A stretch of DNA of 64,000 bases from Paguma larvata (Eukaryota; Chordata; Mammalia; Carnivora; Viverridae): assembly GCA_030068075.1 (NCBI GenBank), contig CM057826.1, forward strand, positions 35,204,211 through 35,268,210, given 5' to 3'. Numbering within the stretch: position 1 is the stretch's first letter; the number at the start of each line of letters is the position of its first letter. The notes below the pieces were generated by a model. That model saw nothing but the letters and a program-made list of their open reading frames with translations. It was not told the DNA's origin and did no database searches. Shown piece after piece: positions 1-11,115 of this stretch. Both the position numbers and the translations under genes were made by a program.

Positions 1-860
1 ACTTTTAAACTGTAAGATTGTAAAGTAATGCAATCTCTCAATTTCCTTGTCCAATATTTGACTACTCGGTGAAATATTCTTGTAAGACAATTAATTAGGG
101 AAGAACATTTTCTTTTGCATTTGAGGCTTCCTCAGACTCAGACTCACATCGATTCAAAAGTTTAAAAAGTTTGGCAAAGTTATCTTATGTTGCTCTTAGT
201 CAACACCAAGATTGTTCTTGAACTGGAGACCTGTTCCTCCACCTATCTTGATCCCAACCTCAGCAAATGCGCCAAGTAAAAGTATTCTCCATCACGTTCT
301 CACCTATGAAGAGTTTGTCTCTCTGGAAAGTCTAGTTCTTTTAGATTTACTTGTGCCTGTGAAACAGTATTTTCCACATACTGGTGGTTTTGAACAAAAG
401 TTTGAATTTTTGGTGTATTGATCACTTGTGTCAGTGGGAATGGTCTTTCATGATTTTTTAAATCCTAACTGTAAACAGAGCTCTTACTTTTTTTTTTTTT
501 TTGCTGATTTCAATGATTTTCTAAGGGTATATTCCCAGAAGAACATTATTAAGTCAAGAATAATAAATGTTTTTGTGACAATTGCCAAAATAATGATAGT
601 ATGGTAAGTATTATTTATCAAAAGAAAATTGTGTTCTCTTTTCCACAATTACTCTTTCTCACATTACTCTACAGATTTGAAACAGGACTCATTGAGTTTT
701 ATTGCATTCAGTTAGTTAAAATATTTGTATCTTACTCTCAAGCTTATTTGCATTATATACACTTCCCTCGTCTAGTTAACACTCATTTATTCAGGAGCAG
801 TCTTAGTTAGAGAATGACCTTTCCTTCACTTTTACAGACAAAATGAAATAAATGAGAGTA
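1..860. other. Unique AT-rich DNA, no gene seen
   Basis: No exon, repeat family or RNA gene is recognised here. The only notable local feature is a run of about 15 T at 488-502. Two open frames of 69 codons (212-421 and 601-810) have no recognisable protein character. Confidence 0.6.
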
Positions 861-1015
861 ACTGCTAATGTGTATGGGGTTTCTTTTTGGAGTGATTAAA
901 GTTTTCTAAAATTGATTGCACAACTCAATATAATAAAAATCACTGAATTGTACACTTTAAATGGGTGAATTATATGTTATATGAATGTTATCACAATAAA
1001 GCTATTATTTAAAAA
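861..1015 (+). mobile_element. Old L1M 3' end
   Basis: The stretch containing ACTGAATTGTACACTTTAAA, followed by a TATGTTATATGAAT-type string and CAATAAA, is typical of the 3' terminus of old mammalian L1M elements in sense orientation. It is diverged and has no visible target-site duplication. Subfamily is not assigned. Confidence 0.7.
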
Positions 1016-1194
1016 TGAAATAAGGGAATGAAATATGAATGTCAATGAAGCTTCTGTGATATGTTTCCAACAACTGAATTCTTACCCGACTGAAAACTAA
1101 AATCAGCTTTATGGGGCAACTTCCAAGCACACCGAAAAAAGAAAAAAATTTATCCGATCTGCCAGAACATTATCATAATAAATGTAACAAGAAT

Positions 1195-1370
1195 GAATCA
1201 CATTTTTATTTGAAATCAGGCACTGAGCTACACATTTTACCTACATTAACTCATTTCGTCTTTGTATGAACTCTCAAGAGTTACTATTCTTTATTACATA
1301 TCCTTGTAGATGAAAAAAAAACTGATATTTAAATCAAAGCAAGTAACTGAAAGATTCAAGGCTGAAATCT
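1195..1370 (-). repeat. MIR SINE fragment, antisense
   Basis: It reads as the reverse complement of the MIR core and 3' half: GGCACTGAGCTACACATTTT, then a TTAACTCATTT motif, a decayed GATGAAAAAA-ACTGA string and AAGTAACTGAAAGATTCAAGG. Ancient and diverged, as expected for MIR. Confidence 0.65.
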
Positions 1371-1841
1371 TAGGTTTGTCTGATGGAATTGTTTTGGATC
1401 TATTGCTTCCCAATATTAGAACCTAACATTCAAGACGACTCCATTGTTGTTGACTGTAGCTAAAAACTCCACATGTGCAGTTATACACACTCAAAGTCAT
1501 GCTAAGTATAATAAACATTTTTTCAGGCCAAGAAAAATTAGCCTGCTCTGGTGAAAACCTAGATCTAGAAATCCTAAAAGCCTAAACTGAGAAGTCCTAA
1601 ATTCCTTGGAGGTTAACTGGAGGCAAGGGATGCTAATATATCCTCCAGCTCGACCTGGCTATAAGTTTATAGTTGTGCTCATGTTCAACACCAGTTTTAA
1701 ACTCATTGATCTGGTGTCTACTCACAATAATAATACTTTAGGTTCTAAGATACTTTATAGTTAATGAAGAGATTTTAATGGTTAAACAAGTTATGGCCAG
1801 CCTTTTGAGAATTATCAAATATTAGTTTTGCAAGACATCTT
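1371..1841. other. Unique DNA, nothing recognised
   Basis: AT-rich sequence between a MIR relic and a SINE. No open frame or repeat signature is evident. Confidence 0.55.
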
Positions 1842-1849
1842 TGAAATTT

Positions 1850-2071
1850 TAATTTTTTAATGTTTATTTATTTAGAGACCAAAAATGTGCAAGCAGGGGA
1901 GGGACAGAGAGAGAGAAAGGGAGAGAGAGGAAGGGAGAGAGAGAGTCACAAGCAGGCTCCATGCTGTCAGTGCAGAGTTCTATGAGGGGCTCCATTTCAT
2001 AAACAATGAGATCGTGACCTGAGTGGAATCAAGAGACAGACACCTAACCTACTGAGCCACCCAGGCACCCC
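1850..2071 (-). mobile_element. Felid CAN SINE (SINEC type)
   Basis: Antisense copy: T-rich tail and a purine-rich GAGAGA segment on the left, tRNA-Lys-like head (CTGAGCCACCCAGGCACCCC) on the right. The flanks share TGAAATTT (1842-1849 and 2072-2079), a target-site duplication. Diverged from consensus in the middle, so not among the youngest copies. Confidence 0.93.
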
Positions 2072-2079
2072 TGAAATTT

Positions 2080-3556
2080 CATTTTATTAATAAGGACACA
2101 TTTCCCAGAGAAGTGAAGGCAATTTTCAAGGTAAAGTGTCTTGAGAAAAAAACAGTCAAGGAACTGTCTCAGGTGTCACGAAGCAGGATCCAGGAATCCT
2201 TTTACCACATTGTATTGATTATTACTGATCAATAAATGTTAATACCCTTTCTCCTCTTCATTCCCTAATAAATGCCCAACACTGGCCCAGTAATTACTCA
2301 TGATACTGCCTTCCTCGTTTCTAGTACAGTCTGCTCTCTGATTGCAGACTCTGGGAATGAACTTGGCATTATTCCAGACTCTGCTCCTGCCAAGTGCAAT
2401 TTCATCAGGGAGTAATAAAGAACAACAATACACGTTTTTACTTTAATGTTCAAAGAACACTTCTGGATCATTGAATTCTGGACAGCATCTCATCTGTGGG
2501 ATGCAAATTATTCTAATTACAACAAGTTTACCTTATTAAAAAAAAGAACACCTGCTTTTTCAAGACAACATCCCCTAAACACTACTGAATTAAATAGAAT
2601 TAAATTTGTTTGCATTTAATAGTAGTTAGGAAAGAATGAAAAAGAAACAAGGAATTGTGCTTGCTGCTTGCATTAGGTAGCTAGCGAACTTTGTGGAAGG
2701 AACACTTTAGAAATTTATATTGTGTACATTTCTACTGTGTACACTCATAAAGAATATACAAAGAAATAATAACATATAAACCTTGTAAACGATGCTAGGG
2801 TTGGCATTCCAAAACCGTTCTATTCCTTTTAGAAATACAGTTAAACATCAGGAACTGAGAATTGCATTATACATAAGCAATTTTTTTGGGTAACTGAGGC
2901 TTATAGCTCCAAGTTGCATCACTGTGTTTATTTCGTTATTCGTTCTGTAAGTGTAAATTCTATATAAGCCTACCATGTTCGCCAGGCACTAGGCTAACCT
3001 TGTGGTACAACAGGAAACATGGTCCCCACTCTCATGGAGTTTTTGTAATTCAAGATGGGACCATTACTGAAGATAATTTTGCCTCTTTAAACCGAGGGTA
3101 ATTTATGTATGTTCATGTAGTCTTGATGGCTTTTGATGAACTCCATTATTGAAATAAAGTACTAGGCCTATATTTTAGACTTTGTGTCTCTTCCTCCTAA
3201 ACAGAAGTCTGCCAATTTTTATGGCGCCAACTGTGTACAAATTCACTAAACTCATAGTATTTTTCATTCTTTCGGTTTTTAGTCATCCATGCGAGGGGAA
3301 ACCAGATAAGCAAACTTGTTAAAAAGTGTATGCTTGGTAAGTGAGACTCTGAACTAGGTCCCTATAAAGTACCTGATCACTTGCAGGGACTCTGGGAAAC
3401 TTCTTCAGGGTTTTAAAGATAACTTTGGGTTACATATTTGCTAAAGTTTAGAGCTCCCCATCAATGAAATTTTATGTTGCTGAATTTACTTAGAGCAGAG
3501 AATTTGAAGGGTTTGTTATGGTAGCATGGGCATGTTGGTATGAGTATATTGAAAAC
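2080..3556. other. Mostly unique DNA with a MIR/L2-like scrap
   Basis: Around 2970-3050 a GCCAGGCACTAGGCTAACC string followed by a CATGGTCCCCACTCTCATGGAG-like stretch resembles the conserved part of ancient MIR/L2-class repeats. The rest is unassigned AT-rich DNA without a convincing open frame. Confidence 0.45.
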
Positions 3557-3567
3557 ATTAAACTCTA

Positions 3568-3728
3568 GGGGCACCTGGGTAGCTTAGTCAGTTAAGCATC
3601 TGACTCTTGATTTCAACTCAGGTCATAATTTCATGGTTTGTGAGTTCGAGCTCTGCATTGGAAGCCTGCTTGAGATTTTCTTTGCCCCTCCCCACCCCAA
3701 TAAATAAATAAATGTATAAAAACCAAAA
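3568..3728 (+). mobile_element. CAN SINE, internally shortened
   Basis: Sense copy with head GGGGCACCTGGGTAGCTTAG, box-B-like GTTTGTGAGTTCGAGCTC and a TAAATAAATAAATG tail. The flanks repeat ATTAAACTCTA (3557-3567 and about 3730-3740). It is about 160 bp and lacks much of the CT-rich middle, which points to internal deletion or a short subfamily. Confidence 0.92.
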
Positions 3729-3740
3729 TATTAAACTCTA

Positions 3741-5176
3741 GAGATATGAGACTTTATTTCAAAAGTGAGAGTAAATTTATCAGGGACTTTTAGTCATGGT
3801 AATGACAAAGTAAAAGCAATAATTTCATTCCATGAAATTAAAGTTTTGGAAACCAGTGTGAACATTTGTGCAGTAATACGGATTTGACTTGATGAGGCAT
3901 GCAGGTTAATGGTGGAAATAATGAAAATGTGGGAAACAAGAGGCCAACAGATATTGGGTGCCTACTCTCAGTCAGGCAACGTGCTTTACAGGAACCGTGG
4001 CTGTATGGAAAACCATTTGGAAGACTTTCAGAATGTCTGCACACACGTTCAGGCTTCACTCTCATTTCTCACCAGAATCTCTGCAGAAAGGACCAAGCAA
4101 ATCTTTTTAAAAGCTCTTTACAGCCTCTCTTTCTCATGACAGGTATACCAGTTCACCCATAATGCTTCTCCCCAATGCACCTATGAAGAGACCCACCATT
4201 CTTTTCCTTCAGCAGTTCTCCTCCTCAAGACTGGCCACCTTCTTGTCATGTCTCTCAGGGAAGAGGCAAGTGGTTATGACCGATATCCTGCCCTCGGCTC
4301 CCCTGGCAGCCTTCTCTTTTCATTTTCGAAAGTCTAGATTGAAAGTAAAAGATATTTTTAGATTAACCATGTTTCCTCTTTACCTCTCTGTTCAACCTAA
4401 ATCCTCTGAGGCAGTTAAAATTCCCCAGAGGTGTAGACAAGAAAGAGATACACACAGTCCAGTATTTCAGGATCCTTTCTCACTACAACAAATGGCCTGA
4501 GTCAGGGTGTGATTCCAGGACTGACTGAGTCCCAAGTACATATTTATTATTCCTACTATGCCCTGCTGCCAAGTATTGCAAGCTATCTAGGAAAAAAGCA
4601 ATTAAACTAATAATAACTTTTGCTTTTCCTTTTCTAAGACAGGAAGGAAATAAGAGTCTATGTTTCATCTCCCAAGAAATATACCTTGAAATATTAGGGA
4701 ATACGGTGCCATAACCAGAGCAACATCTTTATCTTGAGCTACGAAGGTCTTACCACTGGTTCCATTTCATCTCCAACTGTTCAGTTCATCATATTTTTAG
4801 CCCAACTCAGATTTTAAAAACTGACTATCACCTTTCCTATAGATCTTTCTCTTCTACTTCTGCCTTTTCAAAGTTTCTCTTATGTCACTTGTCCACCTTG
4901 ACTGGATCAGATCTCCTTTCTCTCCGAGCACAGTGTAAAGTGTGCTTCCTTTCAGCTTTCCTGAACAGGAGAGTCGAGTACAGCTAGTTTAAAATCTATG
5001 CATTAATAGTCCTATCTCAATCCCGAATGCCTTTTCGAAATTGGCATTCCCTTAGTATGTATGTTCTCTTAATATATATTCTTTTAAAAATTTAAAAGCA
5101 TATAGTATTTGCATTGCCCTCTGATCTTTTCTTTAGGCCTTCTCTAAAATATGTCTATGATGATTTCCTGAGAACG
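3741..5176. other. Unique DNA; small MIR-like relic
   Basis: A diverged MIR-like string (GGGTGCCTACTCTCAGTCAG) lies near 3955-3975. A C/T-rich tract near 4160-4500 leaves a 112-codon open frame by chance composition. No splice-flanked coding segment is recognised. Confidence 0.45.
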
Positions 5177-5316
5177 GTGATTCTCAGCTCTAGCTACACA
5201 CTGGAATCTTTCGATGGATTTAAAAAAATAATGTTGCTTGGGCCTAATTCAATCAGAATCTCTGGGGTGGGACTGAGTGTGAGTTTATTTTTAAATATCG
5301 AGGTTGAGAATTGCTA
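5177..5316 (-). repeat. MER5-like DNA transposon relic
   Basis: It starts with GGTGATTCTCAGCTCTAG, contains CAGAATCTCTGGGGTGGGAC, and ends with GAGGTTGAGAATTGCTA. This arrangement of terminal TTCTCA / TGAGAA motifs with a central CAGAATCTCTGGGGTGGG is typical of the hAT-Charlie MER5 group. Diverged; the exact subfamily is uncertain. Confidence 0.55.
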
Positions 5317-5839
5317 CTTTAGATCATACATTAATTAAAAAATGTCCCTTCATTTTTCCCCAAAATACAACGCAAAAACAAACAAAAAACAGTCTCAGGT
5401 CATAGGTTTAGCTAAAGGGAATCCTGGAAGGGTTTGGAGGCCTCGATGTTGAGGACTCCCAAGAGAAAAATTGGAAAGTCACAGAATTGGAGGACATAAT
5501 TCAACCAAGGGTATTTACTCAGCTACTAGATATTGTATTTATATTCCTCATTTCACTTAACCCTTGTCAGCCTGTAGGAAGTACCTTTTGCTCAAAATCA
5601 ATCTTTTAGTTGATTGAAGATCAATGACTTTTGTTTCTCTGGTCTGCAAGAAGGCTGTGGGGAGAAGAGCAGAGTCAGGCATGTCTCGGTTGTAGCGTCT
5701 TCTCTCTCTATCATTCACACGGTCCCTGAACTTTACAGGTAAAGATTTTCTTTTCAGATTTATTAATCAAGGGGCTAGAATTAATTTCTGGCTAATTCCG
5801 CTGCCCCAGAGACTCTGGCATAGGAGCATCATGAGGTAG
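5317..5839. other. Unique DNA, nothing secure
   Basis: A possible MIR scrap near 5515-5590 (TTCCTCATTTCACTTAACCC) is too short and diverged to call. No gene is seen. Confidence 0.4.
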
Positions 5840-6060
5840 CCTGTGGTTCAGAATTTGAGATTTGGCACCAGGAAACTACTCGTCATAACATTACTCTTTA
5901 TTTTGAGCATGTCGCTAGCCAAATGTACCTCGATTTCCTCACAGGTCAAAAGGAAGGGTTCAAGTGCTATACATACCTCAAAAGATTTTGTGAAATGAGA
6001 CAATCATGTACTAAGGGCTGGAAAAACTACCAAGTACAATTCAAATCAAAAAATGATTTT
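5840..6060 (+). repeat. MIR SINE, sense
   Basis: The order of motifs follows MIR: a GTGGTTCAGAATTTGAG region, a decayed GAGCATGTCGCTAGCCAAATG segment, CTCGATTTCCTCA, then AAGATTTTGTGAAATGAGA and ACTAAGGGCTGG. Strongly diverged, with no flanking duplication, as expected for this ancient family. Confidence 0.6.
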
Positions 6061-6387
6061 TATCACTGTGATTATTTATGAATGATGAACTTGGCCATGT
6101 TGTTCTATTTGTTGCCAACTTTCGAGACAGAATGGAATTTAAAAAGTAAAAACGAGGGGGAAAAAGGCTCATTGCAATACATTTGATGATATGAACCCAA
6201 TGGAACAAAAACATAATAAATTGTTTTGCAGGAAAAGAAAGACATCCTGAATATTTGTGATGACAATGAAAATTTGAGGGGAGGAGAAACTTTATTTTGC
6301 CTTATTTACAAGGTCTTCCTCCTGCTGAAATGTATCTGTTCTTCCATTAGCAACCTAAGACTTGTTTAGGGAAGAAATGGCTGACTT

Positions 6388-6607
6388 TTTATTTTATTTC
6401 ATTTTTTTAAACATTTTTATTTATTATTGAGAGACAGAGAGACAGAGCATGAGCATGGGAGGGGCAGAGAGAGAGGGAGACACAGAATCCAAAGGAGGGT
6501 CCAGGCTCTGTGCCGTCAGCACAGAGCCAGGCTCGAACTCACAAACCGCGACTTCATGACCTGAGCCTAAGTCAGAGGCTCAACCAACTGAGTCACCCAG
6601 GTGCCCC
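6388..6607 (-). mobile_element. Felid CAN SINE
   Basis: Complete antisense copy: T-rich tail, GAGAGACAGAGAGACAGAGC segment, body CAGCACAGAGCCAGGCTCGA and head CAACTGAGTCACCCAGGTGC. The flanks share AGAAATGRCTGACTT (6373-6387 and 6608-6622, one mismatch), a clear target-site duplication. Confidence 0.96.
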
Positions 6608-6622
6608 AGAAATGACTGACTT

Positions 6623-7834
6623 CTAATTTAAGTTGAATTCTCAAAACTACAGAAGGAACTTTTGTCACTTCTTAGGCCAAAATAAAAATTCAGTCTTTAT
6701 CCTTGTTACATTCTCGAGGGAAATTTCGGCTCTTTGGCGTAGCCCCTGGGACTTGCTGCTGAAAAGCTGTTTGGCTGCTCTGGAGAAAAAGATCTCAAAC
6801 TTCCCCTGAGATGCTGTTATAACTGCTCTTTTCAGATATTTATACACAGAATGACTTTATTCTCAAAATAATTTTTCAGAAACATGTTTTCCAAGTGATC
6901 AATAGTATTAAAATTCTGTATCAGAAATTACTTACTGGTAAAGAGATTGACTTCATAACAAACCACAAAGATTGTAAAATGTTTTATAAATACCAAAGCT
7001 TTCATCACAAAAAAGAAAATAATACACAAGGGAAAATGTGTTCCAAAGCCATCCGGAAAAATTGTGTTCCATTTAATTCCTGTCATGGTTCCTCCTCTGT
7101 TCTGTTTGCCCTCAACATTTATGAAATTAGTCAATGCTATATGATTTTGCTTTTATGATTAATTTTCAATGAGTGTTTATAAAGATCAACAAAAACTTTC
7201 CTCCTTAAGGCTAAGATTGTACCTTATTCAGTATGCACTCAATAAATACTTGTAAATCACCTACTAATTTGAATCACATGAAATTACCATTTTCATGAGT
7301 CAAATATAATTCAGTAACAGCGATCTTATATGCCTAATCTACAGACTAACTCTTGTCAACACTTTTTCAAATATCAGGTTGTTTGTATTTAATTTTAAAT
7401 ATCTAAAAAATGTTTTCTCATCTATATCAAAAGTTTAGCTAGGTTTTTTTTCTGCTTAAGGTAGACATTTGTAGTTTATGGCAATTAAGTAATATTTCTT
7501 CATGACTATTTCAGTGACAATTTCAAGTATTAATTTTTTCCTTTTATAAGTCTTGTACTCTTCTTTATAATTTGTTGATTTTAATTATATTCCTTCGATG
7601 TTAAAGAAAAATATCTTGAAGATAGGTAAATCGAACCAGAATATTTCAGCTTTACTTTTTTCTTGGATTCCACATATAATCTATACACATATAAGTCACA
7701 AATTAGTTAACAACATTCTTAATTCTTTAATCTCATTTTCCAACTCAGTTCATGGAAACTTGAAAAAAGCAAATATCCTAAATCCACGCTGCAACAGGTG
7801 CTTAGTCAAGTATTTTTACCATTCAGTTAGTCAG
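6623..7834. other. AT-rich unique DNA
   Basis: No repeat family or gene is recognised. Open frames of 60-87 codons overlap on both strands without protein-like features. Confidence 0.5.
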
Positions 7835-7858
7835 TTAGGGTTAAGGTTAGGGTTAGGG
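7835..7858 (+). repeat. Interstitial telomeric repeat, four units
   Basis: Four contiguous hexamers lie here: TTAGGG, TTAAGG, TTAGGG, TTAGGG. The vertebrate telomere motif is exact in three of four units. The tract ends abruptly at both sides in ordinary sequence, which fits a short interstitial telomeric site. Confidence 0.85.
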
Positions 7859-10035
7859 CTACTCTTTTCCTTCCCCTCCCCCAACAGAAAAAAATATTTA
7901 AAAATGTGTATTTCACAATAAGAAGTATATGGATGTCCTTTTCAGTTACTACCAGAAATCACAAATGTTTTAATAATGTCTAACAAAGACACACTTAAGG
8001 TCTTTGCACATCTTTCATCATGGATTTAACTCAACTTTCATGATTTTCTTCTCACCATCGAACCAACCAGAACCTCCACAAATATTAAGTAACAAAACAT
8101 TACAAAGACTGTACATTCAAATTGTCATTGCTTTCCCTCCACCGCCTTTTCCATTTTATTTTCTATTGTGTAGTTCACATTCTAAGATCATTTGTTTACC
8201 AAGTTATGCTTTCAAAATGCTGATATCCCAGACAGCCTGTATTTCCCAGAGGGTAATTCTAGTGCTTTCCTTTTACATTTACTCAAGATTCTTTGCCAAT
8301 ATAATGAGTTCACTCCCTCATCCAATTTTCTGCCCTGTGGTTTTGGTTTAGGCACATTTAGAGATTGTTTCTTTGTTCTCCACACTCTCCTCCTGGGCAA
8401 ATGCTTTTCACTCTCTAGGAGTTGTATGTGGACTTTATCTAACAACTATGCCGACACTTTAAGCATGCAGTTCTGCATGACCCTAGTTCTAATGTCAGCA
8501 GCTGCTTACCAATGCTGGTCCACAGACCTAACCATTTCTCTCTTACATAGCAGAATCACCCTTGATCTTTCTTTGCATGTATTTATTTCTCACTTTTTCC
8601 CCCATGGGAAGGGGGGATGGGGGTGAGCAAGTGGGAATGTAGCTTGGGGCAGAGAGGAGGGAAGGGAGGCCAGAGTGGAAGAATGGGAGAGAGGACAGTG
8701 GGACAAAACTGGGGAATTAATTGCTTCCTCTGAGTCTGGTACTTACTAGGAGTGCCCCCTTTCCAAGTGTTCTTATGGCCAAGGGAAGGAAAACCAATAA
8801 GAAGCATTGTGACCGTGGTGACGGAAAGATCAGTGCTGCTCCAACAACGAGCTGTGGAAATGAAGCAGTGGAAGAAAGACATGATGTTAAATGCTCAGTT
8901 CTTCACCCTTTTAGGGGTTCTTCCTCGCCCACTCCCCCATGGTCCAGCTCCAACTCATGCAAATACCTTGGCTGCATATCTGGTCAACTCTTGGAATTCA
9001 TCTACAATGTTTTCATGTTCTCCTCATCCTGGAACTCAAATCCTGTACACTGAAACTCAACACCCAAATCGAAAACATGCATACACTGAATATTCTTGCC
9101 ATTAATCCATGTCTTCAATAGCATAGTTTTGAATAATAAGCTGCATAAATTCACACTAGTTTTCTGCTGGATTGTCAAAATAAAGTTGGATATCAACACT
9201 TATAGAGCTATTTTTAAGAGCTATATAACAAACAGGAGAATTAAATTCGAATTGGGTCTGTAGATGTGAAAGAGTAAAATCTGTCTGGAGCAGAAAAACT
9301 GAAAATTAGCTTGAATTAAAAAAAAAAGTATCCTTGCCGTTAATCAAACTGGGAGGACAGACACAGATAAACAAAGTTCCTGCAAAAAGCAGGAAGCTTT
9401 CTTCCAAGGTCACAGAGTCCCTATAAACGGCTCTCATGATCTCTTCTTTCTGTGACCACTGCTTTGTTAGCAATGAGGCTCCGGACATGCTTTGCTATCC
9501 GCACCCACCTATTACTGGGGACGCCCTCACATCATGACAGCATCCTGTCCCTAGTTACTTCCTCCTTCTCCTAGTCCTCCTTCAGAAACAGCATCCATCC
9601 AAGGGAGACTCTCAAGTTCTCCCTTCCCTTAGAGCTTCTTCAGGACCCTTCAGCAGAAACCTAAGCCTTTCCGAAGACAGTGTCATCCTCTCCCCCTGGA
9701 TTTGTTTTTTTGTTTGTTTGTTTTGGTGGTAAATAAATTGTAAGAAAAAATGTCTTTTAAAAAAATCGAAACCCTTTGAGACATAATTAAATAAGTATCT
9801 GAGACTTCATGACTTCATCCAAAACTGACAACTATCAATAATAAATAATAAAACTTTCAATAATGGAGACATAACTTTTCTAAAAGACTTGACAGTTTGA
9901 CAAAGAGTGTTTGATTTAATTTTCCATCTAGTGTTTGATTTCATTTTTAAATAAGTCGAATGAGCTCTGAGTTTCTTTCTGAGTTTCTTCTGTAGAAAGC
10001 TTTGGCTCTCCTTAGTAAGTACCCAAAATAAACAT
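7859..10035. other. Unique DNA with a G/purine-rich block
   Basis: The stretch 8606-8705 is strongly purine-rich on the + strand. A (TTTG)n-like run lies at about 9707-9725, and short duplications (AGTGTTTGATTT; CTGAGTTTCTT) occur at 9905-9990. A 144-codon open frame (8192-8626) is hydrophobic low-complexity sequence with no known homologue that I recognise. No gene is called. Confidence 0.45.
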
Positions 10036-10115
10036 TTATTTGCCTTTACCCTTCAAAGGCAAATGTTGTCTATATTTATTTGTCTTTACCCTTCAAAGGC
10101 CCCATGTTGTCCATA
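10036..10115. repeat. 40-bp tandem duplication, two copies
   Basis: Two adjacent 40-bp units (10036-10075 and 10076-10115) share TTATTTG, CTTTACCCTTCAAAGGC and ATGTTGTC. They differ at a few positions. Each unit holds a small inverted repeat (CCTTT ... AAAGG around ACCCTTC). Confidence 0.85.
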
Positions 10116-10119
10116 TTTG

Positions 10120-10516
10120 ATTCAGATGTATGTTCTGTGTATGGCCTATTTCTGACGTATCTATTACGTCCCATAATCTGTTTGTATATACTTCTACCTC
10201 GGCATTATGCACCGTAACTTCAAAATACATTTTATATCTGATGGGAAAATCCCTCCCTCCCTACCATTCTTTTATTTTTTTCAAAACAGTCTAAATGATG
10301 CTACCAAATACATTTTGTTAAAACTTGGTTGAATTCCAAAAGAAAATTATGTTAGAAATGTTCCCCATTGTAACTATCAAAAATGACATTAAACTTCTAA
10401 ATTAATTCTGAGATAATTGAATTCTTGAATAATTGAATAGTCTCAGGACTTCTCTTTTCCAAATATTATTTTGTTTCTCGGCAAAGTTCCTTTTTTAAAG
10501 ATACATACGCAATATC
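10120..10516. other. Unique AT-rich DNA
   Basis: No repeat or gene is recognised between the 40-bp duplication and the target site of the SINE dimer. Confidence 0.5.
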
Positions 10517-10553
10517 TTTACTACTTTTTAAAATTTTATTTAAAAAAATTTTA

Positions 10554-10695
10554 GGGGTGTCTGGGTGGCTCAGTCAGTTAAGCCTCAGACTTCCGCTCAC
10601 GTCATGATCTTGCAGTTGATGACTTCGAGCCCAGCGTCAGGCTCTGAGCTGTTAGCATGAGCTCTGAGCTGTCTCCAGAGCCTGCTTTGGAGTGC
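10554..10695 (+). mobile_element. CAN SINE half, plus arm of fold-back dimer
   Basis: The head GGGGTGTCTGGGTGGCTCAG and body run to about CCAGAGCCTGCTTTGGAGTG. The sequence then switches directly into an antisense SINE with no A-tail of its own. Part of the body is duplicated (GAGCTCTGAGCTGT occurs around 10645 and 10660). The TTTACTA motif at 10517-10523 recurs at 10812-10818, so the whole dimer sits within one target-site duplication. Confidence 0.9.
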
Positions 10696-10811
10696 GAGGG
10701 AGACACAGAATCTGATGCAGGCTCCAGGCTCTGAGTGTCAGCACAGAGCCCATGAGATCATGACCTGAGCCCAAGTTGGACGTTTAACCAACTGAGCCAC
10801 CCGGGTGCCCC
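10696..10811 (-). mobile_element. CAN SINE half, minus arm of fold-back dimer
   Basis: Antisense body and head: GAGGGAGACACAGAATCTGA, CAGGCTCCAGGCTCTGAG and ACTGAGCCACCCGGGTGCCC. Its expected T-rich tail is not adjacent. The T/A-rich stretch at 10525-10553, left of the plus arm, is the likely displaced tail. Both arms have outward-facing tRNA heads and can pair with one another. Confidence 0.9.
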
Positions 10812-10819
10812 TTTACTAT

Positions 10820-11115
10820 TTTAACTACAAAATTTCTTATTTTTCTCTAATAAAGATAACATACATGAAAGAAGTTGGAAAGTACAAAAAATATATGGTC
10901 ACACTCCTCATGCTCCTACTAGGCTGAAGTATCAACATTATTCAGTGTTTTAAATTTACATATATTTTCACATTTGTATTAAGTTAGAGTTTGGCCACTT
11001 TATTCGATTAATTTCATTAGTATTTACAAATTTTCTTAAGTTTTCTAGGTGATATTATTATCTAAAGATTGATAATTATATCCCAGCTTCTTAAAAAATT
11101 CTGCTTTCTTTTCCT
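10820..11115. other. AT-rich DNA, nothing recognised
   Basis: This is a short interval between the SINE dimer and an LTR. A possible L1-antisense scrap is too weak to call. Confidence 0.4.

Noticed and set aside
8192..8626. 144-codon plus-strand frame as a possible membrane protein gene
   Set aside because: The hydrophobic character follows from T/C-rich composition; overlapping frames exist on both strands and no family is recognised.
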